From JAICLK01 sp963742655 (lineage in GTDB: Bacteria; Patescibacteriota; Saccharimonadia; Saccharimonadales; UBA4665), in the NCBI GenBank assembly GCA_963742655.1, contig CAVUMM010000008.1:424312-488311 (forward strand): DNA of 64,000 bases. The letters run 5' to 3'. Below the pieces are notes generated by a model. The model did not search any database. It was not told the DNA's origin and saw nothing but the letters and a program-made list of their open reading frames with translations. Position numbers and translations under genes: made by a program. This document shows, piece by piece, positions 43,912 through 51,862 of this stretch; positions within the stretch are counted from its first letter, which is position 1; each line of letters opens with the position of its first letter.

Positions 43912-44862
43912 ATGCCTGCAAGCAATATATCACCCGCCGAATTCTTAGGCTCGCCGATAGTTTGCCCCCTAGCAAACTCCTTTATAGCCATGGGCTATGA
44001 TATAGCCTGTGAAGATGCACCGCCACAAACCCATCCGCTTGCTCTTGCGGAGCAGCTGTGCCCCAATGTTTTGCTGAATGAGATACAGAGGCTAGATGGC
44101 GATACGCGGGCACGGGAGCGCAAAGAACTCGCTTGGCATTTTATAGAATTAGGGCTTTTGGCCAAGAGTGATGCGGTTGGCCAAGCCTGTTTCGAACAGG
44201 CCCCTAACATCACCCAGCTCATCATTTCGGATAGCTCGCCGCGCACTTACACCGCGATGCAGGCCAGCATCATACAATCAAACATACCGATTTTTAAGGC
44301 TCGACGTTCTGAAAGGCAACCCTCGCCCGCAACCATGCATACGGCTTACCGGGCTGTGGGCAATGCTATCGGGCAGTTGCTGCCAATCATCGAACCTTTG
44401 GGCGAAAAACACGCGGATGTAAGTGCCGTTTTTATCGGTTTGCTCGGTGAATTAGGTATAGCCGGCTTACTCGCACAGCATGCGAGCCTCACCGAACTGA
44501 ACAGTTGCATGCCAAACTTTGCTTCCGACAGAGAGAATAGTGGAGTAAGATATCCGCGTTTCGCTCACGACTATTACCTTTTAGACGACAGCAAAAAAAC
44601 TCCTTTGCAAATAAAGTTTAAGTTTGATAACAGGGATGATCCGTATCACCCTGCCATAAAAAGACTTTACTTTGCCAACATCTGTCGGCAAATCGCCGAA
44701 GAATGGTACCGCCCGCACGAACGGCCATCAATACACGCAATCGCATTGAAGATAATGCAAAATTTGTGTCGCGATTCGCAAGGTCAATCAATTCCGCGCG
44801 CTCAGCAATCATTACTAGATTTTTCTTCCCGATTGGTACGTCAACAAATAGGCGCTTTATAG
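43912..44862 (+). CDS. Unknown protein
   Basis: 316 residues, not recognised. No signal peptide or membrane helix; six cysteines in the N-terminal 100 residues and later (for example SPIVCPLANSFIAMGYDIAC). A mid-part such as PSPATMHTAYRAVGNAIGQLL and a helical C-terminus suggest an all-alpha soluble fold. It begins 18 bases after rpsI and may be read through from the ribosomal operon; no ribosome-binding site is obvious. Confidence 0.65.
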   Translation: MPASNISPAEFLGSPIVCPLANSFIAMGYDIACEDAPPQTHPLALAEQLCPNVLLNEIQRLDGDTRARERKELAWHFIELGLLAKSDAVGQACFEQAPNITQLIISDSSPRTYTAMQASIIQSNIPIFKARRSERQPSPATMHTAYRAVGNAIGQLLPIIEPLGEKHADVSAVFIGLLGELGIAGLLAQHASLTELNSCMPNFASDRENSGVRYPRFAHDYYLLDDSKKTPLQIKFKFDNRDDPYHPAIKRLYFANICRQIAEEWYRPHERPSIHAIALKIMQNLCRDSQGQSIPRAQQSLLDFSSRLVRQQIGAL

Positions 44863-44914
44863 CGCACCGGCATAAAATAAAGTCATCGTATTTTTGATAT
44901 TCTGGAGAAAAAGA

Positions 44915-45874
44915 ATGAGCCGTAAAATTGACAAATCGATATTAAAACGCCAGTCTTGGATCGAACGCACTGCGACGGCGCTAGATCTAAGCGAAGACAC
45001 GACTATCAGATTATTGGGTATAGAACGCAGGCAATCTATCAGACTGAACCGGCTGCGCGGCGACCCTAAAGGAACGCTTTCAGCGCTTAACGACATCGGG
45101 TGGAAAGGCATAAATTATGACTGGTTACCCGACGGCTACACGGTCGACAGCCCATTAACAACAATTCGCGATAGCGCACTGGTAAACGACGGCAAAGTTT
45201 TTATACAAAATGCCGCCAGTTGGCTGCCGGTACTTGCGCTCGATCCACAACCCGGTGAATGTATTTTAGATGTCTGTGCGGCGCCAGGCGGTAAAACTAG
45301 CCACATCGCGGCGATTACATATAACCACGCTATTATTTGGGCGAACGACAACTCGCGTCTCCGGCTGGCGAAACTCCGCGCGAATATGGATCGGTTGGGC
45401 ATCAGGATCGAGCAGTACACGCTATTTGATGCCGCCAAGCTCGCCCGCAAACTCGAGGGCCAGACTTTCGACAAAATATTACTGGACGCGCCTTGCAGCG
45501 GAGAAGGCTTAATGAGCCTGAACAACGACAGCGACTTTGCAACCTGGTCAGTCGCGCACATCAAGCGACTGCAACAGCTGCAAAAGCGCTTGATCACGCA
45601 ATCATGGCAACTCTTAAAACCGGGTGGAACACTTGTTTACAGCACGTGCACCATGGCACCAGAGGAAAATGAAGCAGCTGTGGATTATATACTCCGAAGG
45701 TACGACGATGCCGAAATCGTACCGTTTGAAATCGCTCTGCCGAATCGCGTCGAGACAGTTCGGGCCTGGAATGGAAAAAAGTTCTCGCCCGAAATTTGTC
45801 ACTGCATGCGATTGATACCGAGCCAGCACATCGAGGCGTTCTTCGTCGCGAAATTAAAAAAGTTGCCGCTCTGA
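44915..45874 (+). CDS. RsmB/NSUN-type RNA (cytosine-C5)-methyltransferase
   Basis: SAM-dependent m5C methyltransferase acting on rRNA or tRNA. I start at ATG 44915, seven bases after a GGAGAAA site, not at the in-frame ATG 44894. 319 residues: SAM motif VCAAPGGKTSHIAAITY, motif IV DAPCSGEGLMSL (with the product-release Cys) and motif VI VYSTCTMAPEENEAAVDYI (with the catalytic Cys). The N-terminal RNA-binding domain is short, and there is no NusB domain, so the precise target (16S C967, C1407 or tRNA) cannot be named. Confidence 0.9.
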   Translation: MSRKIDKSILKRQSWIERTATALDLSEDTTIRLLGIERRQSIRLNRLRGDPKGTLSALNDIGWKGINYDWLPDGYTVDSPLTTIRDSALVNDGKVFIQNAASWLPVLALDPQPGECILDVCAAPGGKTSHIAAITYNHAIIWANDNSRLRLAKLRANMDRLGIRIEQYTLFDAAKLARKLEGQTFDKILLDAPCSGEGLMSLNNDSDFATWSVAHIKRLQQLQKRLITQSWQLLKPGGTLVYSTCTMAPEENEAAVDYILRRYDDAEIVPFEIALPNRVETVRAWNGKKFSPEICHCMRLIPSQHIEAFFVAKLKKLPL

Positions 45875-45892
45875 AATAAAGTGTGCTATCAT
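45863..45892 (+). promoter_or_regulatory. Promoter of the DAHP synthase leader
   Basis: TTGCCG (45863-45868), 18 bases, TATCAT (45887-45892) with TGC before it (extended -10). It lies at the very end of the preceding methyltransferase gene. The leader-peptide ATG is 11 bases past the -10 box, so the leader mRNA has almost no 5' untranslated region. Confidence 0.6.
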
Positions 45893-45903
45893 CATAAACA
45901 ATT

Positions 45904-45990
45904 ATGAATAAACTGCTTGTGAACTTCTATTATTGGTTTACACCCCGCGCCCTGGCGGTTTGTTCTGTGCGTTTGAACTCACGTAAATAA
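45904..45990 (+). CDS. Aromatic leader peptide (attenuator) of the DAHP synthase gene
   Basis: A 28-codon ORF too short for ordinary gene calling. It starts MNKLLVN and then has five aromatic residues in a row, FYYWF (codons at 45925-45939), ending NSRK and TAA. Low charging of Phe, Tyr or Trp tRNA would stall ribosomes there. RNA segments: arm 1 CCGC (45945-45948), arm 2 TGGCGGTTT (45953-45961), arm 3 AAACCGCCA (46013-46021), arm 4 GGCGGTTT (46025-46032). Stalling masks arm 1, so arm 2 pairs with arm 3 and blocks the terminator. This is the classic layout of trp/phe attenuators. Confidence 0.88.
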   Translation: MNKLLVNFYYWFTPRALAVCSVRLNSRK

Positions 45991-46012
45991 TAAAGCATCG
46001 AACTCGTTGAAG

Positions 46013-46035
46013 AAACCGCCAAAGGGCGGTTTTTT
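46013..46035 (+). terminator. Attenuator terminator upstream of the DAHP synthase gene
   Basis: Stem AAACCGCC (46013-46020) with GGCGGTTT (46025-46032), loop AAAG, and a run of six T at 46030-46035. Its 5' arm can pair instead with TGGCGGTTT in the leader ORF (9 perfect base pairs), giving the antiterminator. Confidence 0.92.
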
Positions 46036-46064
46036 AATATTTTATAGTTTATGAAAGTAAACAA

Positions 46065-47156
46065 ATGAAATTCATATTACCGACGGCTGAACAAATTGCG
46101 GTTATCAACGAGTCACGACAACATCATGCAGCGCTAATGCAGCAAGCCGGCAGCCCGGAAACACCCTTGATGGTTGCGTTTGGACCTTGCGCCGCCGATG
46201 ACAATGTTCTTGCGGATGGGACATTCGCAACGGAAGCACACATGTCAGAAATTCACGAAGTAGCGCTTCGTTTAGGCGAAGAAGATGAACCCGTACGGTT
46301 AGTAGATGCGTCTGGAAGACTTGTTGGTACGAAATCTAGGACGGCCAAGGGTCGGACCGGTCTGATACATGGTACCGACGGAGCACTTTCGTATGGCCGA
46401 ATGGCGTGTGTGCTGACCACGCGCGGGCTGCCTTTGGCTTCGGAAATAATGGATGAATCAGATTTTGCTGTTGCCAGTCCATGGTTAACATGGGGATGGG
46501 CTGGAGCGCGAACGAACGGTGATACCGGCGTTCGATACCTACTGCGGCATACCAGGGAAGAGCAGGAAAACGGAATTTCCCCACGGCCCGCCTACGTAAA
46601 GAGCGATCAATCCGGTGAACTCACCAACGCCATGAACGCCATCGCGACAATCCTCTCAACCGACGAAAGGCCGCGTCTGCGAATGGGGTTGAACGGACCC
46701 GAGCATGTTACGACTATCGCCAACCCGTTTGTTGGGCTGATTCTGCGCGGCGGTATGCGTTTCCTGGCATCAAAAGCGCCGCTCGCAGATGTACTCGAAG
46801 AGCAAGTAACCCTTGCCAGAGATGAGCTCGAACAAAGATTCGATCAAATAATTCCTGTCGGCATAGACATTTCGCACGATAACGCCAAGCGTGAAGGTGG
46901 GGGTGAGGATGGCGAATTACGCGTCGCTGAGGCTCTTATCGATCTGATGCGCAGAGGAGTCATCCAAATAGATCTCGTCATGGCAGAGACATATATTCTG
47001 CCCGGCAAGCAGTCTGAAACGGGTACCGTACCGGGTTTAAGTACAGTAGACGAATGCATTCGGCAAGAAAAAGCTATAGAACTATTAACTTCGCTTTACG
47101 AGCTTCAGGCAGAACATCGGTGGCGTCAGTTGACGCTCGCCGGTAAAGTTTCATAA
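46065..47156 (+). CDS. 3-deoxy-7-phosphoheptulonate (DAHP) synthase, class I
   Basis: Catalyses the first step of the shikimate pathway from phosphoenolpyruvate and erythrose 4-phosphate. The 363-residue protein follows the AroF/G/H pattern: VAFGPCAADD (for GPCSI-D), KSRTAKGRTGLIHGTDG (for KPRT-GWKGLI), GLPLASEIMD, WGWAGARTNGDTGVR (for WGAIGARTT-SQ-HR), ANPFVGLILRGG, DISHDNAKR (for DCSH-NS-K) and VMAETYILPGKQS. Cys in GPC, His in DISH, and Glu in AET are the expected metal ligands. The aromatic attenuator just upstream strongly supports the role. No other shikimate gene is in view; trpS follows. Confidence 0.88.
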   Translation: MKFILPTAEQIAVINESRQHHAALMQQAGSPETPLMVAFGPCAADDNVLADGTFATEAHMSEIHEVALRLGEEDEPVRLVDASGRLVGTKSRTAKGRTGLIHGTDGALSYGRMACVLTTRGLPLASEIMDESDFAVASPWLTWGWAGARTNGDTGVRYLLRHTREEQENGISPRPAYVKSDQSGELTNAMNAIATILSTDERPRLRMGLNGPEHVTTIANPFVGLILRGGMRFLASKAPLADVLEEQVTLARDELEQRFDQIIPVGIDISHDNAKREGGGEDGELRVAEALIDLMRRGVIQIDLVMAETYILPGKQSETGTVPGLSTVDECIRQEKAIELLTSLYELQAEHRWRQLTLAGKVS

Positions 47157-47167
47157 ACAAAGTAAGG

Positions 47168-47173
47168 TATAAT
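47168..47173 (+). promoter_or_regulatory. -10 box of trpS
   Basis: TATAAT overlaps the upstream in-frame ATG at 47172 and ends eight bases before ATG 47181. Transcription would begin at the second ATG, so a leaderless trpS mRNA is predicted and the upstream ATG cannot be the start for this transcript. No good -35 is seen. Confidence 0.5.
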
Positions 47174-47180
47174 GTCGATA

Positions 47181-48215
47181 ATGAGTAAACAAGCGATTTT
47201 AACTGGTCTGCGGGCCAACAGCGATTTGCACATTGGTAACTATTTCGGAGCGCTCCTGCCGATGGTCGATATGGCTAAATCGCGGGCAGATGAGTATGAA
47301 GTAGATTTGATGGTAGCTGATCTTCATAGTTTTATAACGCCCATTGATTTTGCAACGCTACAGGCACAAATACATGAAAATTTGAAAGTTTTTGTTGCAG
47401 CAGGCTTACCGCTGGACCATCCCAACGTGCGCCCGTTCCGTCAAAGCTACGTACCGGCCCACAGCGAACTCACGTGGATATTGGATTGTTTTACCGGCAT
47501 GGGCGAACTTGGCCGGATGACACAGTTTAAAGATAAGTCAGCAAAACTGAGTGAAGATCGGATCAATGTCGGATTATTTAATTATCCAGTTCTGATGGCC
47601 TGCGACGTATTGCTCTACAATGTCGACTACGTCCCGGTCGGAGAAGATCAGAGCCAGCATCTTGAATTCATGCGCGATATCGCTATTCGAATGAACAATC
47701 AATTCGGCGGGTTATTCGTTGTTCCAAAAGCGGTTAAAGAACAACATGAATTTTTTGGCAAGGATCAAGGTTTACGTATCAAAGATCTGGCTGATCCGGC
47801 TAAAAAAATGAGCAAGAGCGACGAATCGGGCAGGGGGATAATCTTTTTGGGTGACAATCCGGATGACGCAGCCGAGAAAATCATGAGTGCAACCACCGAT
47901 TCCGTTGGCGTCGTTCACTATGACCCAGAAAATCAGCCGGGTATATGCAATCTTTTGCAAATCCACGCGTTATTATCGGGTGAAAACCTCGATGAAGTTA
48001 TTAAACACCACGAAGGACAGCAAAGTTACGGCGATCTGAAAAAGGAAGTCGCCGACCAGGTCAAGCAATTCCTGACCGATTTTCAAGAACGTCTGGCAAA
48101 AGTTGATGACGCGGCGTTGCAAGCCAAACTCACCGAGTCCGAAAAAGCTATGAACGAAGTCGCCAACGCGACACTGCTCAGAGTTCAGCAAGCTGTCGGT
48201 TTGCGCTCGCTGTAA
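47181..48215 (+). CDS. trpS: Tryptophan--tRNA ligase
   Basis: Class I synthetase. 344 residues from ATG 47181 (MSKQAILTGLRANSDLHIGN); HIGN is the HIGH motif and PAKKMSKSDES holds KMSKS. GLFNYPVLMACDVLLYNVDY and VPVGEDQSQHLEFMRDI are typical TrpRS segments. The start at 47181 is chosen because the TATAAT box covers the earlier ATG. It follows the DAHP synthase gene by 24 bases; a link through aromatic amino-acid supply is plausible. Confidence 0.96.
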   Translation: MSKQAILTGLRANSDLHIGNYFGALLPMVDMAKSRADEYEVDLMVADLHSFITPIDFATLQAQIHENLKVFVAAGLPLDHPNVRPFRQSYVPAHSELTWILDCFTGMGELGRMTQFKDKSAKLSEDRINVGLFNYPVLMACDVLLYNVDYVPVGEDQSQHLEFMRDIAIRMNNQFGGLFVVPKAVKEQHEFFGKDQGLRIKDLADPAKKMSKSDESGRGIIFLGDNPDDAAEKIMSATTDSVGVVHYDPENQPGICNLLQIHALLSGENLDEVIKHHEGQQSYGDLKKEVADQVKQFLTDFQERLAKVDDAALQAKLTESEKAMNEVANATLLRVQQAVGLRSL

Positions 48216-48218
48216 GCC

Positions 48219-49754
48219 ATGAAGGAAGTTCCATTCTATCCGAATCACGAGGATGGCATGCACTGCATGCTGGCGGCGTATCGTTCGATGCTAGCCTACT
48301 TTCTGCACCGGGATTTCAGTTGGAAAGAGCTGGAGAATTTAACGGGCTATAAAAATGGCATAGCCGCCTGGACTGTCAAACCATTAGTCGAACTGCAGGA
48401 AATGGGACTCGACATCCGCATGATCGAGCCGTTTGATTACCGCAATTATTTAAAAGAGGGCGAAGCGTACCTGCATAAAATATATAAACACGAAGAAGTA
48501 AAGTGGATTCTGGAAAATACCAATATCAGGGAAGTCAAGCCGTTTATTCCGAGATTTTTGAGTCGGATCAAATATGAGCGCCGCACGCCGACATTGGAAG
48601 ACATTGATGAAATGCTCGCTGATGGCCGACTGGTTTTCGTAACAGTCAACTCGCGGATTTTAAATGACCGCGAGGGTTTTAGTTCGCACGCACTGCTGGT
48701 GCTTGACCGAAACGGCAACGATTATATTGCGCATGATTCCGGCGGCAAAAACGTAAAGCCAAAAGCCAGTCGACGGATTAGCCGTGAAAAAATATTCGAA
48801 GCGATGGGCGGCAAAAAAAACACAGCAGAAGTCACTGGGTTTAAGTTAGCTACATCACAGAAGGGTAAACGGCTGGATAAATACGTCGCCGAGCAGTTCG
48901 CGGGCTTAAGCCGAGCGTACGCCGCAAAGCTCATCGAACATGGCAAGGTGAAGATTAACGCGCGTGCTATCAACAAAGCGGGTTATAAACTGCACGGGAC
49001 CGACGCGGTCGACATCGATTACGATCCGAAGGAGCTGAAGCAGATTCCACATATTGAATTACCGATTTTGTACGAAGATAATGATTGTGTCGTGATCAAC
49101 AAGCCGGTTGGCGTGTTGACGCACAGCAAGGGATCGCATAATTCTGAAGCGACAGTTGCCACTTTTCTAAGGAGTCATTTACAGAATTCGCAAAATCCCA
49201 CCCTGTTAAAGGTCAGACCTTTTGATGGTAAAGTTGGGGTGAGTGACCGTGACGGGATTGTTCATCGGCTGGATAGGGCGACCAGCGGTGTTATGATTTG
49301 CGCGAAGACGCCGGAGGCTTTGAGCTGGCTGCAAAAGCAATTTTCGCAGCGCAAAGTCAAGAAATCATATATGGCAATCGTGGCGGGCAAGGTCGATCCC
49401 GAACATGCTGTGATCGATATGCCGATTGAGCGGAATCCTAAAGCTCCGGCTACTTTTCGCGTCGGCCCCAACGGCAAAAGTGCATCAACCGAATATTTTG
49501 TAGAAAATTTCAACGGACAATATAGCCTTGTAAAGCTCACACCGTTAACCGGCCGTACACATCAATTGCGAGTGCACTTAAAGCAAATTGACCATCCGAT
49601 CGTCGGCGACACATTTTATGATGGCGAGACAACCGACAGGCTTTATTTGCACGCTTTGAGCCTAGAAATAACATTGCCAAGTCGCGAGCGAAAAACGTTT
49701 ATCGCACCGCTTCCATCCGAATTTGAGCGAAAAATGGAGCAGAATCGTGCCTGA
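48219..49754 (+). CDS. Fusion of a C39-like cysteine-peptidase domain with an RluD-type pseudouridine synthase
   Basis: One uninterrupted 511-residue ORF. Residues 1-200 resemble the papain-like C39 peptidase fold: EDGMHCMLAAYRSMLAYF with candidate nucleophile C16, SSHALLVLDRNGNDY with H157, and AHDSGG with D173. Residues about 212-275 form an S4 RNA-binding domain (KGKRLDKYVAEQFAGLSRAY), and 280-505 an RluA/RluD-family pseudouridine synthase: INKPVGVLTHSKG, DGIVHRLDRATSGVMI with catalytic D352, and PLTGRTHQLRVHLKQIDHPI. The second half should modify 23S rRNA; the first half's target is unknown. I know of no standard enzyme with this pairing. ATG 48219 follows trpS by three bases. Confidence 0.85.
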   Translation: MKEVPFYPNHEDGMHCMLAAYRSMLAYFLHRDFSWKELENLTGYKNGIAAWTVKPLVELQEMGLDIRMIEPFDYRNYLKEGEAYLHKIYKHEEVKWILENTNIREVKPFIPRFLSRIKYERRTPTLEDIDEMLADGRLVFVTVNSRILNDREGFSSHALLVLDRNGNDYIAHDSGGKNVKPKASRRISREKIFEAMGGKKNTAEVTGFKLATSQKGKRLDKYVAEQFAGLSRAYAAKLIEHGKVKINARAINKAGYKLHGTDAVDIDYDPKELKQIPHIELPILYEDNDCVVINKPVGVLTHSKGSHNSEATVATFLRSHLQNSQNPTLLKVRPFDGKVGVSDRDGIVHRLDRATSGVMICAKTPEALSWLQKQFSQRKVKKSYMAIVAGKVDPEHAVIDMPIERNPKAPATFRVGPNGKSASTEYFVENFNGQYSLVKLTPLTGRTHQLRVHLKQIDHPIVGDTFYDGETTDRLYLHALSLEITLPSRERKTFIAPLPSEFERKMEQNRA

Positions 49755-50625
49755 ATTAGAATTCCACCCAGCCAGCCGTAAACAACTTGATCAATTTATT
49801 TCTCGACCTTCGCATGCACTCATAATCGTTGGGCCGGAAGGTATCGGTAAAACAACTACCAGCCGGTGGCTCGCCATGCAGCTGCTTGGGCTTCCAAGTC
49901 ACGAAGCCTACGACAAGTATCCGTACCAAAAATTAATTGAACCAGATGGACAAAGTATTTCAATCGAATCAGTCCGCGAGCTTTCCCGCTTCATGAAGTT
50001 AAAGGTCGCGGCAAACAGAAACATTCAGCGGATAGCCATCATTGATCAAGCACAGCTCATGACGACGGACGCCCAGAATGCTTTATTGAAACTGCTCGAG
50101 GAACCGCCCGAAGGAAGCTTGTTAGTTTTAACGGCGACTCACGAGCAGGCGTTGCTGCCGACGATTCGTTCGCGTGCCCAAACGATTGTGCTGCAAGAGC
50201 CGCTTGCCGAGTTGCTTATAGACTATTTCTCGAGATCAGGGTATCCAGTCGGAAAGATCCGTCGCGCACTATTGATGAGCGGCGGGCTGCCTGGGCTTAT
50301 GAACGCGTTGCTCGAACAGGACGAAGAGCACCCTATGGCAAGGGCTTCGCAACAGGCCAGGGAAGTGCTGCGCGCATCGACTTTTGAGCGTTTGGCTCTT
50401 GTTGACCCGATCGCAAAACAACGCGTTGAATGTGGGCGATTACTATTCATGCTCGGACAGATGTCACAAGCCGCGTTAGGGCAAACGGCGTCAAGCGGCG
50501 ATTCGAGCAACCGTGCTATCGCCCGCTGGCACCGTGTCATGCATGCAGCCTACGACGCCGAAACCGCACTTCGGGCGAACGCCCAGCCGAAGCTAGTACT
50601 TACCAACCTGATGCTAAACCTATGA
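49747..50625 (+). CDS. DNA polymerase III delta-prime-like clamp-loader ATPase
   Basis: AAA+ protein of the clamp-loader family. Walker A reads GPEGIGKTTTSRWLA (about residues 29-43); IAIIDQAQLMTTDAQNALLK replaces the usual DEAD-like box; LEEPPEGSLLVLTAT and IRSRAQTIVLQE (sensor 1 and the SRC-like arginine motif) follow. I start at GTG 49747, which overlaps the previous stop (GTGCCTGA) and has GGAGC before it; the upstream TTG 49723 is also open. 292 residues. There is no zinc module of DnaX type, which favours delta-prime (HolB) over tau/gamma. Confidence 0.85.
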   Translation: MPELEFHPASRKQLDQFISRPSHALIIVGPEGIGKTTTSRWLAMQLLGLPSHEAYDKYPYQKLIEPDGQSISIESVRELSRFMKLKVAANRNIQRIAIIDQAQLMTTDAQNALLKLLEEPPEGSLLVLTATHEQALLPTIRSRAQTIVLQEPLAELLIDYFSRSGYPVGKIRRALLMSGGLPGLMNALLEQDEEHPMARASQQAREVLRASTFERLALVDPIAKQRVECGRLLFMLGQMSQAALGQTASSGDSSNRAIARWHRVMHAAYDAETALRANAQPKLVLTNLMLNL

Positions 50626-50633
50626 ACAAAGTG

Positions 50634-50639
50634 TATAAT
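50634..50639 (+). promoter_or_regulatory. -10 box of the TPR gene
   Basis: Consensus TATAAT ending 11 bases before ATG 50651; a leader of about five bases is implied. No clear -35. Confidence 0.4.
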
Positions 50640-50650
50640 GGCTAGTTACG

Positions 50651-51304
50651 ATGTTTGAGCTGATCATCATTGTCGGTTTTGCGATACTCGCTTACGCAAA
50701 CACCACCGTCCACGACGATGAGTTTGCTGGCGTCTCGAGAAAAGTCGGCGATCGGCTCGGAAAGTTGTGGGATATCGCGCATCAAGGCATGCGCGAAAAC
50801 CGCTTTTTGCGCGCCGAAAAAGCGCTGCTAACAATCCTCAAAATCGACGAAAAGAACGCCGCCGCCTACAACCGTCTCGGGATATTGTACGCCAAGCAGA
50901 AGGAATACCGCGATGCCATCGATTGTTTTGAAATCGCCTCTAGCATTGAAGCCACGCCATCAAGCCTCCATAATTTGGGGCTTATTTATTATGAAACCGA
51001 AAATTACGATAAAGCCGCTGTAGCTTTTGAGCAAGCCTTGAAGCTAGAAGACAATCTTGCGGCGCGCCACATCGCCTACGCCAAGGTACAGGAAAAGATG
51101 GGCAATGACAGGATGTTGTTCCAGGAACTTGAACGCGCCGTTGAGTTAGAGCCTAACAAAGAAACGCTGAATCTGCTTCACAAAGCCTATGAAAGCCACG
51201 GCATGGGTCGTGAGGCTGATATGGTGGAACAAAAGATCAAGCGACTAATCGTACCGTCCGGCCACGCGAAACGCATAATCCGCCCGAGAAGGGTAGCCAT
51301 ATAG
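50651..51304 (+). CDS. Membrane-anchored tetratricopeptide-repeat protein
   Basis: 217 residues. An N-terminal hydrophobic segment (FELIIIVGFAILAYA) anchors it, followed by at least three TPR units: AAAYNRLGILYAKQKEYRDA, PSSLHNLGLIYYETENYDKA and a more degenerate copy near AARHIAYAKVQEKMGND. TPR domains hold protein complexes together; the partner is unknown. It ends with a basic tail (HAKRIIRPRRVAI). Confidence 0.85.
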   Translation: MFELIIIVGFAILAYANTTVHDDEFAGVSRKVGDRLGKLWDIAHQGMRENRFLRAEKALLTILKIDEKNAAAYNRLGILYAKQKEYRDAIDCFEIASSIEATPSSLHNLGLIYYETENYDKAAVAFEQALKLEDNLAARHIAYAKVQEKMGNDRMLFQELERAVELEPNKETLNLLHKAYESHGMGREADMVEQKIKRLIVPSGHAKRIIRPRRVAI

Positions 51305-51410
51305 CTATTTAATTACTTTGTGGCATTGCGAAATAACCCCTGTTTTGCTAAAATTTCGTAGACAGCTCAACCTTCAAGTTTGTAGATCAATATTAATAAT
51401 GTTACAGACT

Positions 51411-51499
51411 AAGGGAAAAGAGCAGGAGCGGTCCGCCGCAGGCGGATGCGGATTCAGTTCGCAAGCTCCGACGAGAAAAAACCGTAGGTTTGTCTCGTG
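51411..51499 (+). repeat. Structured repeat element, copy B, just upstream of tRNA-Thr
   Basis: Shares AAGGGAAAAGAGCAG with copy C and the 3' hairpin ACGAG-AAAAAACC / GGTTTGT-CTCGT. Compared with copy C (ATGAG/CTCAT) the T-A pair has become C-G, a compensatory change that supports an RNA structure. The variable arm is GGAGC/GCTCC enclosing TCCGCC/GGCGGA. Only four bases separate it from the tRNA. Confidence 0.65.
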
Positions 51500-51503
51500 A
51501 TGC

Positions 51504-51580
51504 GCCACCTTAGCTCAGCTGGTCAGAGCATCGGTTTTGTAAACCGAGGGTCGTCGGTTCGAACCCGACAGGTGGCTCCA
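51504..51580 (+). tRNA. tRNA-Thr (anticodon UGU)
   Basis: Acceptor GCCACCT/AGGTGGC, anticodon stem TCGGT/ACCGA with loop TTTGTAA (anticodon TGT), T arm GTCGG-TTCGAAC-CCGAC, encoded CCA. A GCTTTGC/GCAAAGC hairpin (51582-51598) follows directly and may help 3' processing or termination. Confidence 0.97.
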
Positions 51581-51657
51581 AGCTTTGCTTCGCAAAGCAA
51601 TTAACAATTATCAATTTACCTTTTAGCATTGCCGATTAATTTATATATCAAATGCCG

Positions 51658-51738
51658 AAAGGGAAAAGAGCAGCCCGAGCGAAAACCGCATTTTTCGCCC
51701 GGCGCGATGAGAAAAACCGTCAGGTTTGTCTCATTTTT
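51658..51738 (+). repeat. Structured repeat element, copy C, just upstream of tRNA-Tyr
   Basis: 5' block AAAGGGAAAAGAGCAGC; variable stem CCGAGCGAAAA / TTTTTCGCCCGG; conserved hairpin ATGAGAAAAACC / GGTTTGTCTCAT followed by TTTTTG. The tRNA begins at the next base. In this copy the hairpin plus T-run looks like an intrinsic terminator. Confidence 0.65.
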
Positions 51739-51824
51739 GCAGGGATACTCAAGCGGCCAACGAGGGGTGACTGTAAATCATCTGGCTTATGCCTACGGGG
51801 GTTCGAATCCCTCTCCCTGCACCA
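51739..51824 (+). tRNA. tRNA-Tyr (anticodon GUA)
   Basis: Acceptor GCAGGGA/TCCCTGC, anticodon stem GGTGA/TCATC with loop CTGTAAA (anticodon GTA), a long class II variable arm, T arm with TTCGAAT, encoded CCA. Its 3' 58 bases recur at 52590-52647, so it served as an integration target. Confidence 0.97.
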
Positions 51825-51862
51825 AATTAGAAGTAGTACAAGTTTAAATATACGTTGTCAAA

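Noticed and set aside
1461..51738. CRISPR-like repetition
   Set aside because: The related copies are far apart, differ in sequence and are not regularly spaced; no cas genes are visible.
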